DNA from: a virus
DNA: 21,234 nucleotides
IMG/VR virus record: IMGVR_UViG_3300025890_000189
Coordinates: 1 to 21,234 of that record
Reading direction: 5' to 3' (one strand)
The notes under the pieces are model-generated. The model was not told the DNA's origin. It worked only from the letters and a program-made list of their open reading frames with translations, and ran no database searches. Numbering within the stretch: the first letter of the stretch is position 1; the number at the start of each line of letters is the position of its first letter. The position numbers were made by a program, and so were the translations under genes. Below are positions 1 through 9,332 of the stretch, one piece after another.

Positions 1-2080
1 CAACCCCGTATCTTTTCATTTCTGCCGCAGCAACCTTAAACTGCTTAGTGTTGGCTAACAACGGCTTCAGGCCGCTACCAAAGGTCTTGATAAATCCTTC
101 TGCCATAAACACACGGGCAACATCAGGCAAGCTAGATACTGTCACGCCACCGAGTAATCGCAAGTAGTTCAAGTCTCTTGATGATCGAGCCATGCGCGTC
201 CAGATATTATCTTCAGAGAACCCATATACACCGCGAATCCTATCCCGCATACCAGCAATGTCGCGTATATCAGCCTCTAACTGCTTCTGTATCTTAGCCT
301 GTTCTTTTTGCGACTTGCCTTTCTTCATCCTGTCAGCAGACCGAGTTATCTTGCTTATAACATCAGTCATATTCACATCGCCAAACGTCTTGGTTAGCTC
401 AATATCACCAGAGACATTCTGCAAGTATCTAGCGCCCAGCACCTCAATATCGTTCTCTAGGAACTCCTCAACCATTTCATCTGGTATCTGGAAGGTTCTG
501 TTACGCAGTGGGCCGCGCAAAGCAGTGCCAGATATGCCCTGATTGTTTACGCCACCTCCAGGTGAGCCAGCGCCTAGCTTCCAATCGTAAGGCAAACGCC
601 CATCAGGGCTGCCCATTATTCTTTGGGCTATTTCTCTGGAAAGCGACTCATAATCTTGCTGCTCAAAGTCCATGCCCTTCTTGAACTCTGCCTTGTCTAT
701 AATGGCTTGTAGTTCTTTCTGCTCTTTACCTGTTGCTTCAGCTACACGGTCTGCCGCGTCTTTAGCTTGCTCGAACAACTTAGCGTCTTTGTCAGCCAGC
801 CATGTAGATACTTTGGACACAAACGCATCATAGTTGTATGAAATAGCATTCTTATTCCACACTCTGTTTAGATAGCTGTTAGCTGTAGTAACATCTACGT
901 CTTCAGGCAATAGCTTTTGTGCGACCATTTCTTCTTTCAGTGGGTCGTATAGTTCTTTGCGCCATACATCAGAAGCAGCCTTAACCTCTGGAATGTCGCT
1001 ATCGCCCTTACGCATAGCAGTAGCCACAGCCTTGTTAAAGTCCCTTCTGTTTAGCTTGCCGCCGCGTTTCTTGTACCCTTTAAATATGACTCCTGTTTCT
1101 TCCAAAGACACGGCTAACTTACCGCTGTGCGCTTTAGCTAAGGATTCCGCAGCCTGCAACACTTGACCATCCATCTTGATAGGGTTTTCAGCCAGCAATG
1201 CTGCCGCTATCCTAGTCTCAGGATTGGCGCTAGTAATGGTTCTGGAAAGAGGGTCAAAGCCCAAGGCTTTCGTTAAGAATCGGGCTGCCTTGCCTGACAC
1301 CTGGACATCGCCAATAGTTTTCATGGCTCCTACGCTTTCACCAGAAGGAGCAGCCGCCTCAGTTGCATCATTAATAGTAGGGTTTATGCCATCAGCTATC
1401 TTAGGCTCTACATTCATAACGTCTTCATAAGCGTCAATAAATGTCTTGTCAGCCCCAGCTTCTGCCAGCTTAGCTACAGTACCGCCCAGTACGCCACCTA
1501 AGAGCATACCAGCAGAAATGTTGATAGCAGACTCACCATATGTTCTGGTCAGTTGCTGGCTATGCAATGCAGCTTCTTGTACCGCAGTATCAATACCTAC
1601 TATAGAACCAGTTACCGCAGCACCGCTTAGAATGCTCTTTCCCGCCCTGTAAGTGTTAAGGGCTACACCGCCTACAGATAAGATAGAAAGTGGATCAGCA
1701 ACAGCTACAGGCAGCCCTACAATAAACGATGTGGCACCACCTCGGGCCATGATGTCTCGGTCTTTGCGCTCCCTTGCAACCTGTCTGCGCGTAGCCTCAA
1801 TCTCGTCCTCATTGTCAGCCATAATCGCAGCAGTAACAAACTGCTCGTCTAGCTTTTCATCTTCAGTGAAGAAACTATACGCATCAAAAGAAGGGTCATC
1901 TTTATACTCATCAGGCATTCCTGCTTCTCTGCTGATGGTAGAGCCTATAATATTCTCCTGACGAAAGAACGCACCAGCTATCTCTGTTACAGTTGGGTCT
2001 TCAGGCAGTGCCTTCTGTGCAGTAGATGTTCTTAACTTTGGCAGAACAATCTGCGTAGATGTGCTAGCAACAAATCCCAT
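1..2080 (-). CDS. Large internal virion (ejection) protein, partial at left edge
   Basis: An open minus-strand frame starts at the ATG at 2080 and runs without a stop to the left edge, so about 693 residues of the N-terminal part are present and the C-terminus is missing. The ATG overlaps the stop of the upstream 776-residue gene (TAATG). It begins MGFVASTSTQIVLPKL. Residues of roughly 114-144, 149-170 and 186-206 form Gly/Ala/Val-rich hydrophobic stretches, and the rest is mostly charged and helical. Its position as the last gene after tail tubular proteins and two other internal proteins is that of T7 gp16, the large protein ejected with the DNA that helps build a channel across the envelope. 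I see no clear transglycosylase motif in the part present. The role comes from position, size and the hydrophobic segments, not from recognised homology. Confidence 0.72.
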   Translation of the reverse strand, partial: MGFVASTSTQIVLPKLRTSTAQKALPEDPTVTEIAGAFFRQENIIGSTISREAGMPDEYKDDPSFDAYSFFTEDEKLDEQFVTAAIMADNEDEIEATRRQVARERKDRDIMARGGATSFIVGLPVAVADPLSILSVGGVALNTYRAGKSILSGAAVTGSIVGIDTAVQEAALHSQQLTRTYGESAINISAGMLLGGVLGGTVAKLAEAGADKTFIDAYEDVMNVEPKIADGINPTINDATEAAAPSGESVGAMKTIGDVQVSGKAARFLTKALGFDPLSRTITSANPETRIAAALLAENPIKMDGQVLQAAESLAKAHSGKLAVSLEETGVIFKGYKKRGGKLNRRDFNKAVATAMRKGDSDIPEVKAASDVWRKELYDPLKEEMVAQKLLPEDVDVTTANSYLNRVWNKNAISYNYDAFVSKVSTWLADKDAKLFEQAKDAADRVAEATGKEQKELQAIIDKAEFKKGMDFEQQDYESLSREIAQRIMGSPDGRLPYDWKLGAGSPGGGVNNQGISGTALRGPLRNRTFQIPDEMVEEFLENDIEVLGARYLQNVSGDIELTKTFGDVNMTDVISKITRSADRMKKGKSQKEQAKIQKQLEADIRDIAGMRDRIRGVYGFSEDNIWTRMARSSRDLNYLRLLGGVTVSSLPDVARVFMAEGFIKTFGSGLKPLLANTKQFKVAAAEMKRYGV

Positions 2081-4410
2081 TACTTGTCCTTATTTAATGA
2101 CTCGACGTATTCATCGCTCTTTCTTTTTAAGGCGCGAGTTATGTCTGTTACAGCCTCAATTGGGCTGTAAGCGTAAGGGTCTATAGCTGCCCCCAAAGCG
2201 TCTATTTCTTCAGCGAGCGTCATAGAGTATTCTTTGCGCGGCGATAGCATTACATTCTCGAATATAGTCCCTTTAGCAAGGTCTTGTACGGCAGTTGGTC
2301 GATCAGGAGACTTTGCTAACACCTTGTCAGCTTTTCGCTTTACTTCTTCAACAGCAGATTGCTGGGCACTTTCTATAAGCGCAACATCAGGAATGTAACG
2401 ATCTGCTAGATTGCCCTGATCATCAATAAACATTGGGCGCTGCAAGGTGCCATCGCTCGTTTTAATCAAAATGCTGTATGTAGGTTGCCCTAAAGTCGCC
2501 CCTCTAGCGGTGTCGTCATCGCTTTTAAGGAATATGTCATCCTCAGTAAACGTCAAACCTCTCTCATCATATCCAGGCTTTACTAGGTCATATATGTCTT
2601 TCTTAATGTATGACACGCTATTGTTTTGGCCTACCCCATAGTATTGCTCAGGGGCGTACTTCATCAAACCAAACTCTGATTGAGTCCAGTTAGCTTGCAA
2701 AGCAGCCATTGCCCTAGACTTGGCTGACTCAATGCTACTGCCAGCCTTATAATACGTTTCTACTAGCTGTCCATAATCACTGGTCATTTGTGCTGCTGCA
2801 TCAGGATTTGCCTGAAAGTCTTCACGGAAGCCCATAAATGCATCATCAACTTCTTTAGCGTATGCGTCAGAAAACTTCTTCTTATCGTCCTTAATAGCTT
2901 TAGTTCTTGCTTCTACCAATGCAGCGTTAGCGGGATCAGTGTTAGTTCTAGCTGCCTGTATCGCTTTGTCTGCATCCATGTAATCCATATTGAATGCAAC
3001 CTGCTCGGCAAATGCTACCTCTTGACTGCTAAACTCATCAGCCATGCCAGGAATGTCCAGTATTCTGTCCATAGTGTCAGTGGCCGCAGCAATTCTTTCT
3101 GGCTCTCCAGATACTAAATCATTGCGTAACTCAGTCTTCAACATAGACGGAACGTAACGAGTGCTTTGTACCACTTGCGCTTGGGTCGCTGATCTAACCG
3201 CAGGATTCTCTGGAAGCGCCGCTTGTATGCTTTCATAGTAATCATCAACAGCCCCTTGTTCTAAAGGCTCTGATGGAGACTGACCTTCCAGCACTCTATT
3301 AACGTCGTTAATATTCCTTTGCGTTTTTAGCGTGGCTTTAGTTGCACTGGTTACAAAACCCTCATATCTAATCAGCTCATTCTCATCCTTGATAAGACCA
3401 TCTCTGAACAGCTGATCAATTTGGGTGTATGCTTCTTCCGCGCTAATTTCACCAGCTTGTATGCTTCGCGCCAAGTCAGCCTTTTGACGCATTTGATCTT
3501 GCGTAAGATTGTTGCGCTCCTTAGTGTATGCAATCTGCTCATCTTGGATTCGAGCATCCAGAGTTTTTACTAACGTGTCTTTTTGCTCTGCACTTAGATC
3601 AGGTATTTGCTCAGCCGCTACTACAGACTCACGAAACTCTACAGCATTTGCAATGCGCTCAGGAGCCGGTAGCGAGGGGTCAAGTAAAGTTCTATCTAGC
3701 TCACCTAGTATTGTTTGCTTGGCAATCGTGTCCTGCAATACCCCTATGTCAGCCTGTATTTTTTCTGCATTTAGTAGCCCAGCTTCAACGCCCGATTGTG
3801 CATCAGCAATGTATGCAGAAAGCGCCTCTTGCCCAGACTCTATATCGCCATTCCTAAATAGGTTTGATATCAGGTCTTTGTCATTTGCTAGGCCAGTAAG
3901 TAAGTTAGCAGCAATCTGACTATCAGCTTTAGCTTTTGCAGCGGCAGTAATGTCCCTAGTTACAGTAGCATTTGCTTGATCAAAAAACTGTCGCGATCTA
4001 AGCTGCACTTCTTCTGGGGCATTCTGCAAGTACCCTTTAACCTTTTCCTGTACGAGAGTGTTGTAAGCGTTTAAATCATCAGGGTGCGCGGCTTGTGCAT
4101 CTAACAACGCATTGTTGATGTCAGAGTTAATGCCCTTTTCGTAGGCTTTTAAAGCTATTCTGTTGTATGTATCGCCACCCCATGCCAGAGAGCTTTTCAT
4201 TTTTACTTCTGTGCCTTCTTCCCTAGCTTTAGCAACAGCAGCTTCCGCCTTAGCAGGAGCCTCTGCCTCAGCTACAGCGCGACCAATCCTGCTTGTTGTC
4301 TCCAGAACATCGCCAGCAAACCCAGCCAATGCCTGCATTCTCTTGATGCCAGAGGTATCTACGCCTGTAGCAGTAAAGCCGCCATATCTTTTAATTGGTT
4401 GCATTGCCAT
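2080..4410 (-). CDS. Internal virion protein (T7 gp15-like position), 776 aa
   Basis: The protein begins MAMQPIKRYGGF and is almost entirely alpha-helical in composition: long Ala/Glu/Lys/Gln-rich stretches with few Gly or Pro, and no signal peptide or membrane segment. Residues of about 40-70 are very Ala/Glu-rich and likely coiled-coil. It lies between the 136-residue gp14-like protein and the very large last protein, and T7 gp15 (about 750 aa) holds this place and has this size. In T7 these proteins form the inner core and are ejected to form a periplasmic tunnel. The start is the ATG two bases after the TAA of the gp14-like gene, so translation is probably coupled. Function is inferred from order, length and composition. 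Confidence 0.7.
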   Translation of the reverse strand: MAMQPIKRYGGFTATGVDTSGIKRMQALAGFAGDVLETTSRIGRAVAEAEAPAKAEAAVAKAREEGTEVKMKSSLAWGGDTYNRIALKAYEKGINSDINNALLDAQAAHPDDLNAYNTLVQEKVKGYLQNAPEEVQLRSRQFFDQANATVTRDITAAAKAKADSQIAANLLTGLANDKDLISNLFRNGDIESGQEALSAYIADAQSGVEAGLLNAEKIQADIGVLQDTIAKQTILGELDRTLLDPSLPAPERIANAVEFRESVVAAEQIPDLSAEQKDTLVKTLDARIQDEQIAYTKERNNLTQDQMRQKADLARSIQAGEISAEEAYTQIDQLFRDGLIKDENELIRYEGFVTSATKATLKTQRNINDVNRVLEGQSPSEPLEQGAVDDYYESIQAALPENPAVRSATQAQVVQSTRYVPSMLKTELRNDLVSGEPERIAAATDTMDRILDIPGMADEFSSQEVAFAEQVAFNMDYMDADKAIQAARTNTDPANAALVEARTKAIKDDKKKFSDAYAKEVDDAFMGFREDFQANPDAAAQMTSDYGQLVETYYKAGSSIESAKSRAMAALQANWTQSEFGLMKYAPEQYYGVGQNNSVSYIKKDIYDLVKPGYDERGLTFTEDDIFLKSDDDTARGATLGQPTYSILIKTSDGTLQRPMFIDDQGNLADRYIPDVALIESAQQSAVEEVKRKADKVLAKSPDRPTAVQDLAKGTIFENVMLSPRKEYSMTLAEEIDALGAAIDPYAYSPIEAVTDITRALKRKSDEYVESLNKDK

Positions 4411-4412
4411 GT

Positions 4413-4823
4413 TTAATCAAACTCCTCATCGTATGCTCGCTTAGTTTCAGCCCCACCCTTTAACAGAGTAGATGCAGCACCTAGAGTAGCAGCTTGTTTA
4501 GCAGCTTTACCTTCGCGAATAGTCTGCGCGTCTCTTAGCTTCCTACTTAAAGAAATCAGGCCTTCACTCTTGCCTGTTTGTTGTGCGCTATACAAGCCTA
4601 TGCTTTTTTGAGTTTCGCCCGTGTAACCCGCAGTTGACGCGGCAGTAACCATTGCAGCCGCTTGTCTGTTTAGCTCCTCTCGACGGGCTAACTCCTCTGA
4701 CTCGGCCTGTATTTTTTCTTGCCTTGCCTGCTCTTTAGCAGCGTCTTCTGCCGCCTTGCCAGCCTGCACTTGGCCGTAAGTTCCAACCGCAGTGCCTAAA
4801 GCAGCTAATATAGTGAAAATCAT
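4413..4823 (-). CDS. Small internal virion protein (T7 gp14-like)
   Basis: This 136-residue protein has a short hydrophobic N-terminus (MIFTILAALGTAVGTYG) followed by a charged, Ala/Glu/Gln-rich helical region of about residues 22-60 and a small-residue-rich tail. A hydrophobic N-terminus followed by a Gln/Ala coiled segment is the usual form of podovirus gp14-type internal virion proteins, which enter the host outer membrane during ejection. The start ATG overlaps the stop of tail tubular protein B (ATGA), and the next gene starts two bases after its stop. It could instead be a small tail-assembly protein, but the position immediately after tail tubular protein B favours the internal-protein call. 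Confidence 0.65.
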   Translation of the reverse strand: MIFTILAALGTAVGTYGQVQAGKAAEDAAKEQARQEKIQAESEELARREELNRQAAAMVTAASTAGYTGETQKSIGLYSAQQTGKSEGLISLSRKLRDAQTIREGKAAKQAATLGAASTLLKGGAETKRAYDEEFD

Positions 4824-7489
4824 GACGATTCAACCTCGTACTCAATTGCTTGTAGATGGAAAGGAGCAGCATCTGGCACTGTAATCTCAGGCACTACGTC
4901 AATACCCCAGCCTTTACCACCATTGTTGTCTTGTATAATGCCAGTTCTAACCTCAAAGGGTGTACCTAATGGGCTATCTACTGCTTGCCCAAAGTTCCTA
5001 ACAGGTACAGGGTTGCCGTCTATGTAAACACCAGCACTCTCGTACATGCGTAGGTTCATGCGATTAATGCGCTTCTCTCGCATAACATTATTAGCACTAG
5101 CCTTTGAGCTAGTGTTTAGTGGCATTGGTACAATCTTAGGCGTAAAAGTTAACCCGACCTCTAGGTTTAATGTACCGCCTGTAGACACTTCCTCTGCTGT
5201 TAATGTAATAGTACCTGTACCAGTAACGGTACGTTTTGCTAAGTTAGTACCATTACAAATTACACTCACCTCTGCATATCGCAAGTGTATGTCAGGAAGC
5301 TGCACTATTGTTGTAGCAGGGGGTGAAGGGGCAGCCACAGATACCTTGCTAGACGAATCTAACAAATGATCAAAAGACCAACGCTCTATAGAATAAACCT
5401 CTAAATCAGGCTGACCTGTTTGCGGGTAAGTAAACGCATTTACCATGTACAGTTCGTTCTTTACGGTAGATGCAGAGATTAGCTTGAGCTTGTTAGGGTT
5501 GCCGTTAGTATCAAAGTAACCACTGTTGGCGTTAGTCCAGCGTGTAAATCCATTAATATCTTGTGCGCGGACAGTATTAAGTACCGCACCATTACCATCC
5601 TGGTTGATAATGAATACCCAGTTAGAGTCCTCTGACGTTGTTCCAGACAGCACAGCCACATCTTTAGGCGTATCTATTAACTGCGAAGACAGCACGGATA
5701 TGTCATTAGACGTATAAGCGTCTTCATTAAAGCTATACACAAACTGTCTTAATGTCTGGCCGTTCTGGTCTACAAACAATGTGGCACCGTCTAGTGACTT
5801 AGCCTCTAAGTACAATGCGCCATGCTGCGTCTGCGCTACAGAAGTGACAGTAGATGGTGTATTACCCTTAATTAAGAACTCACCACCCGTAGTAAATACC
5901 TGTAGGCCACGGTCAGAGTTAATGTCTACGATCTCTGTCTGTATTCTGTTAGTCAGGGTGATAAAGATACCTTCATCGTCATCCCCTTCTTGGAAGTAGT
6001 AGTCAAAGAAGATTCCCGCCTTAGACGCAAAGATGCTTTGTATCTTAGACCTAGTACCACCTAACCATAATCTACCATCGTGGAATGTACCCATGCGTAC
6101 ATAGCCGCGTGTTGCGCTCCACACATCTTCTTTGCGTGGTGAGCCAGTCTGCACCTTAGTAAACAGTGTGGTGTTGTCCTGACCGCCTGTAGTTGGGAAT
6201 CCGCTAAACAACTCAAATGCTTTAGTAGACTCGCCGCTAATAGTGATTCTGTATGTGCGTATACCAGTCCTAACTACAGCAACACCCGTTTCACCAAACA
6301 CAGGCATTTCTTGCAGGTTGCGCCTAATGTTATGCACAGTCGATGAAATCTGATCAGCGTTACCATCACCAGCAAACGTAACGTTTTTACTTAACACGCC
6401 CTCGACATCTATCTGGAACGTATCACCGATCTCCCAGTTGTGACCGCTACCGTGATCTAGCTCTAGGTCTTGTATCTCGTCTACAGGTGTAGGACTTAGT
6501 GCGTCATCGTAGTCGAACTGCGGGATGTTCAAGAACGGTATGTTGTCTATCTGGAATATACTGTCATTGCCAGAGACTACTGTATGGCCGCTATTGATAA
6601 TTCTTTTTGATGGATGTTCCTCATGGAACACTAGCATGACGTTCTCTGTTTGCGCGTCACGCAACGTAGCTATCTCAGTAGACTTGTACGGCAGAGGCAC
6701 ATTGCCTACCAACACAGTATCAGTAGAGCCTGCATGTGGTATTCGGTAGAACGCCATGTTGCCGTATGAAGGGGTAGTGTCTGCACCGCCTGTAGCGACA
6801 CAGAGATAGTGCCGATCAGACTCAATGCTAAAGTCAAAGGTCTTAACGTCAGAGACTGCTGAAGTCTCAAACATCACGTTAAACTCACTCAGTGAGATTC
6901 TCTGCGCACCTAAGTCGCCCGTGTCACTCTGCCTAACTAACCGCACATAGGGCGTAGCGATAACGTCAGTAATCTTTACGCGGAACGACTGCTCTACAGA
7001 GTTAATCTGTATGGTCTGCTGTGTCACCCAAGTTGTGTTGTTGCTGCTAGTTTGCACTCGCAGATACGCTGTGTCTGTATTGTTTACAGTGAGCTTTACA
7101 TCCTGCACATCAATAAAGCGTATACCGTTAGTGGTGGTGCTCATATTGTAATGCGCTACAACGTACTCTGTTGCCCCTGTGCCGGACGTTCCAATGTTAG
7201 TGGTAGTCAGACCTACGGTAGCAGGGTTAAAGTCGTTTATATTGGCTGGTGTGCCGCCATTGGGCATTGTGGCAGTGAACGTACCAGTAACGTATGGCCC
7301 TATTTGCCGTAAAGCTAAATCAATATGCTCAGTACCTGGCCGTCTTTTAAGGCCACCCTGCGGCACAATAACTACATTGTCGCCAGTCTGTACGCCAGCA
7401 TAGTATTGATTAAGGTCTGTACGGCCCTTTAGTAGAGGCGATAGCTCACCGCTAGTAAAGCTGGCTTGCAGGAATTGTGACTCAGCCAT
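4820..7489 (-). CDS. Tail tubular protein B / tail nozzle protein
   Basis: The 889-residue product opens with the pattern FTSGELSPLLKGRTDLNQYY followed by GGLKRRPGTEHID, the N-terminal signature of the podovirus tail nozzle (T7 gp12, tail tubular protein B) and related stabilisation proteins. The body is beta-rich with many Thr, Val, Asn and Gly, as expected for a beta-propeller-like nozzle. T7 gp12 is about 790 residues, so this one is slightly long. The nozzle sits below the gp11-type adaptor and closes the tail tube until the host is met. The start ATG overlaps the stop of the tail tubular A gene (TAATG) and the stop overlaps the next start (ATGA), which shows tight coupling in the structural operon. 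Confidence 0.9.
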   Translation of the reverse strand: MAESQFLQASFTSGELSPLLKGRTDLNQYYAGVQTGDNVVIVPQGGLKRRPGTEHIDLALRQIGPYVTGTFTATMPNGGTPANINDFNPATVGLTTTNIGTSGTGATEYVVAHYNMSTTTNGIRFIDVQDVKLTVNNTDTAYLRVQTSSNNTTWVTQQTIQINSVEQSFRVKITDVIATPYVRLVRQSDTGDLGAQRISLSEFNVMFETSAVSDVKTFDFSIESDRHYLCVATGGADTTPSYGNMAFYRIPHAGSTDTVLVGNVPLPYKSTEIATLRDAQTENVMLVFHEEHPSKRIINSGHTVVSGNDSIFQIDNIPFLNIPQFDYDDALSPTPVDEIQDLELDHGSGHNWEIGDTFQIDVEGVLSKNVTFAGDGNADQISSTVHNIRRNLQEMPVFGETGVAVVRTGIRTYRITISGESTKAFELFSGFPTTGGQDNTTLFTKVQTGSPRKEDVWSATRGYVRMGTFHDGRLWLGGTRSKIQSIFASKAGIFFDYYFQEGDDDEGIFITLTNRIQTEIVDINSDRGLQVFTTGGEFLIKGNTPSTVTSVAQTQHGALYLEAKSLDGATLFVDQNGQTLRQFVYSFNEDAYTSNDISVLSSQLIDTPKDVAVLSGTTSEDSNWVFIINQDGNGAVLNTVRAQDINGFTRWTNANSGYFDTNGNPNKLKLISASTVKNELYMVNAFTYPQTGQPDLEVYSIERWSFDHLLDSSSKVSVAAPSPPATTIVQLPDIHLRYAEVSVICNGTNLAKRTVTGTGTITLTAEEVSTGGTLNLEVGLTFTPKIVPMPLNTSSKASANNVMREKRINRMNLRMYESAGVYIDGNPVPVRNFGQAVDSPLGTPFEVRTGIIQDNNGGKGWGIDVVPEITVPDAAPFHLQAIEYEVESS

Positions 7490-8046
7490 TAGTACCTCAC
7501 ATTAATAAATGGTTGGCTTCTAAGCGGCTCCGTTGGGTATTGTTGTGAATCAGTGTAACGTGCCATACGGGATGCGTTCTCGTACTTAGCAGCGTTAACC
7601 TGTGCTGATGCAGCACTGTCCCTGATAGAAGGCGCAAAGTCCATTGCTAGTGCGTACTCGATCATCTTAGCAAAGTAGACAGGCCATTCACCTTCAGCCA
7701 CGTTTGCTATGTAATCAACGTACAAAGGCCCAGATGTATTGGCATACACCTTGTCGCCATAGATTCTGTATTGTATTGCAGGGTCTAACTTAACTACGTT
7801 AATCAGGTCAGCAGGAAGCTGATAGATGTTCTTGTAGTCATTACCTACTGGAGTTTCTGTAGTCAGTGCTAACTGCGCTAATCGTCGAGCAAAGCCCCAG
7901 CGATGCTTAGACATCTCAGCCTGTACGATGTTGTCGTACAAGTTGTTAGCTACGGTTTCTGCGCGTGTGTTACCACTTAATGATGTGACAGGCAGGTCGC
8001 CAATCAAAATCAAGGCGTTAGAAATTAACTTAATTTTCTCTGCCAT
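7489..8046 (-). CDS. Tail tubular protein A / head-to-tail adaptor
   Basis: I place the start at the ATG at 8046 (MAEKIKLISNALILIGD), which has a GAGG ribosome site a few bases upstream. An in-frame extension to 8082 would have to be translated through the terminator hairpin at 8065-8080. The resulting 185-residue protein matches the T7 gp11 (tail tubular protein A) type: an N-terminal ALxxIGD segment, NNLYDNIVQAEMSKHRWGFARR at about residues 34-55, then YQLPADLINVVKL. T7 gp11 is close to 196 residues. Adaptors form a dodecameric ring between the portal and the nozzle. It lies directly before tail tubular protein B, as in T7. It is the first gene after the terminator that closes the capsid cassette. 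Confidence 0.9.
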   Translation of the reverse strand: MAEKIKLISNALILIGDLPVTSLSGNTRAETVANNLYDNIVQAEMSKHRWGFARRLAQLALTTETPVGNDYKNIYQLPADLINVVKLDPAIQYRIYGDKVYANTSGPLYVDYIANVAEGEWPVYFAKMIEYALAMDFAPSIRDSAASAQVNAAKYENASRMARYTDSQQYPTEPLRSQPFINVRY

Positions 8047-8061
8047 ACTAACCTCAGTAAG

Positions 8062-8080
8062 AAAGGGGGCCGGAGCCCCC
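8062..8080 (-). terminator. Intrinsic terminator after the capsid/decoration genes
   Basis: On the minus strand a GGGGGC / GCCCCC stem with a four-base TCCG loop (8065-8080) is followed by TTTCTTA. It starts nine bases after the stop of the decoration gene and ends before the tail tubular A start. The stem is all G-C, but the U-tract is short and interrupted, so it may be only partly efficient, which would allow some read-through into the tail genes. Confidence 0.72.
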
Positions 8081-8088
8081 ATTCAGTT

Positions 8089-8352
8089 TTACGCGGTAAT
8101 TACTGTACCAGCGGCACAAACAACGGTAGTACCGTCATTTGATTCAACATAGGAAATACGTCCAGTAGGAGTGCTTCCAGTAGTACCGATAACCAGCAGA
8201 ATGTCGCCGGCGCTCAGTTCCGCTGTTGCGTTAGCAAAGTAGTTAGTGTCAGCTACAACCGCTGAAGTAGCTTCAGTAGTTGTGTACTGCCAAGTAGAAC
8301 CACCGTTGCCAGAACCGCCAATGCGGCATAGATCAGATCGAACAAAAGCCAT
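8089..8352 (-). CDS. Small beta-rich virion protein, probable capsid decoration or head fibre
   Basis: This 87-residue protein (MAFVRSDLCRIGGSGNGGS...) is rich in Gly, Thr, Ser, Ala and Val, with few charged residues and no membrane segment, which suggests a small beta-sandwich or fibre-like fold. It follows the major capsid gene, starts after a strong AAGGAG ribosome site, and shares the capsid's promoter and terminator. Genes in this place commonly encode capsid cement, decoration or head-fibre proteins in podoviruses, such as the Bbp16-type cement protein of BPP-1-like phages. I do not see specific sequence identity to a named family, so the virion role is an inference from position, composition and co-expression. 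Confidence 0.6.
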   Translation of the reverse strand: MAFVRSDLCRIGGSGNGGSTWQYTTTEATSAVVADTNYFANATAELSAGDILLVIGTTGSTPTGRISYVESNDGTTVVCAAGTVITA

Positions 8353-8364
8353 GATAGTCTCTCC

Positions 8365-9210
8365 TTATGCAGTCTGAGTGTATTGAACTTTAACCAAACC
8401 ACCTTCGTCGCGAACAACAGAGCCAGCCTTCAGCATGCCGTTACACAACCAAGAAGTACGCTCAGCAACCCAGTCGATCTCAGTCTTCATGTCGATACCG
8501 ATGGCGAGGCCAACAGCAGGACGCTGGAAGAAGTAAGAATCAACTACGTTAGCAGCAACAGTCAGTCCACCTTCTGCGCGTGACTCAAGGATTACAAACT
8601 TGAAGCCAGCCAGAGTGTCAACGTCGCCGTTTACGAGAGCTTTAATAGCCTGGTAGTCAGAAGAAGTTGCCTTCTCGTCATTCAACAGTCCACCTAGACC
8701 CAGTGCGTTTACAGCAGCAAACAGCTCAGAGTTAGGAACACCTTGGTCGCGCAGCTCAACCTGGGCTTTAATTACTTTAGCCATGTTCAGGTTAGTGTTG
8801 TTGCCACCTACGTTGGTGTTGATAGTTGTGGTCAGAGGAGTAGAAGCATCCATAGCATCGATAACAAGCTGGTCAGTACGGCGACCCAGAGCACCAGCGA
8901 TAGTGTTAGCCAGTTCCTGCTTCTCATCAAAGTTGACATCTTTAGCATCAAACATGTCAGTGTACTCTGGAGCATTCCAGTTAGTCAGAGTGGCAGTCTT
9001 GAACTCGTGCGCCACGTCCATAGGAGTTACCAGATCAGAAGTAGACTTCTGGTTGGCAAGACCCTTACCCATACGGCGGAACTTGTAAGTATCGCCAATT
9101 ACATTGTTGCGCTGAGTTACAGCACCTTTCAGCAGGCCCATGCCCTGATAGGCATGTTTAACCATACTGTCAAACTCTGTGACCGCTACGGCCGATAGAT
9201 TTTTACTCAT
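8365..9210 (-). CDS. Major capsid protein
   Basis: The 281-residue protein begins MSKNLSAVAVTEFDSMVKHAYQG. It contains a GxTYKFRRMGKG strand (about residues 38-50), a long helical region with LGRRTDQLVIDAMDAS (about 107-122), and a C-terminal TEIDWVAERTSWLCNGMLKAGSVVRDEGGLVKVQY segment. This pattern is typical of a group of podovirus capsid proteins expected to have the HK97 fold. Supporting context is that it lies just after the scaffold gene and before a small decoration-type gene, and it alone has a strong promoter and a structured leader. The ATG is preceded by GAGG. No N-terminal cleavage site can be assigned from sequence. Confidence 0.88.
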   Translation of the reverse strand: MSKNLSAVAVTEFDSMVKHAYQGMGLLKGAVTQRNNVIGDTYKFRRMGKGLANQKSTSDLVTPMDVAHEFKTATLTNWNAPEYTDMFDAKDVNFDEKQELANTIAGALGRRTDQLVIDAMDASTPLTTTINTNVGGNNTNLNMAKVIKAQVELRDQGVPNSELFAAVNALGLGGLLNDEKATSSDYQAIKALVNGDVDTLAGFKFVILESRAEGGLTVAANVVDSYFFQRPAVGLAIGIDMKTEIDWVAERTSWLCNGMLKAGSVVRDEGGLVKVQYTQTA

Positions 9211-9266
9211 AATAGTTTCCTCGAAAAAGAGTAAATAAAAAAGTTTTTCAAGGTTTTTGCTGAGTA

Positions 9267-9304
9267 CCCAGTAAATTGGTCAGCATCCAACCTAATTTAC
9301 TGGG
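9267..9304 (-). other. Stem-loop in the capsid mRNA leader
   Basis: A perfect 11-bp inverted repeat (CCCAGTAAATT and AATTTACTGGG on the minus strand) is extended inside by GGT/ACC after a single bulged base, leaving a nine-base loop. It lies between the promoter at 9333-9362 and the capsid start, so it would sit in the 5' leader of the capsid transcript. On the minus strand no run of T follows directly, so it is more likely an mRNA-stabilising or processing hairpin than a terminator. It could also end read-through transcripts weakly from the scaffold side. Confidence 0.65.
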
Positions 9305-9332
9305 CCTTAGAGAAAGGGTATCCAGTGGACAG

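Noticed and set aside
3509-3919. 136-codon plus-strand open frame
   Set aside because: Lies fully antisense to the 776-residue internal virion protein, has no ribosome site, and its composition (Ser/Cys/Leu-rich) is that of a reverse-frame shadow.
8047-8082. N-terminal extension of tail tubular protein A by 12 residues
   Set aside because: The extension reads through the terminator hairpin, while the internal ATG at 8046 has a GAGG site and gives the family start.
8743-9198. 151-codon plus-strand open frame
   Set aside because: Antisense to the major capsid gene; Ser/Val/His-rich shadow with no ribosome site or plausible family.
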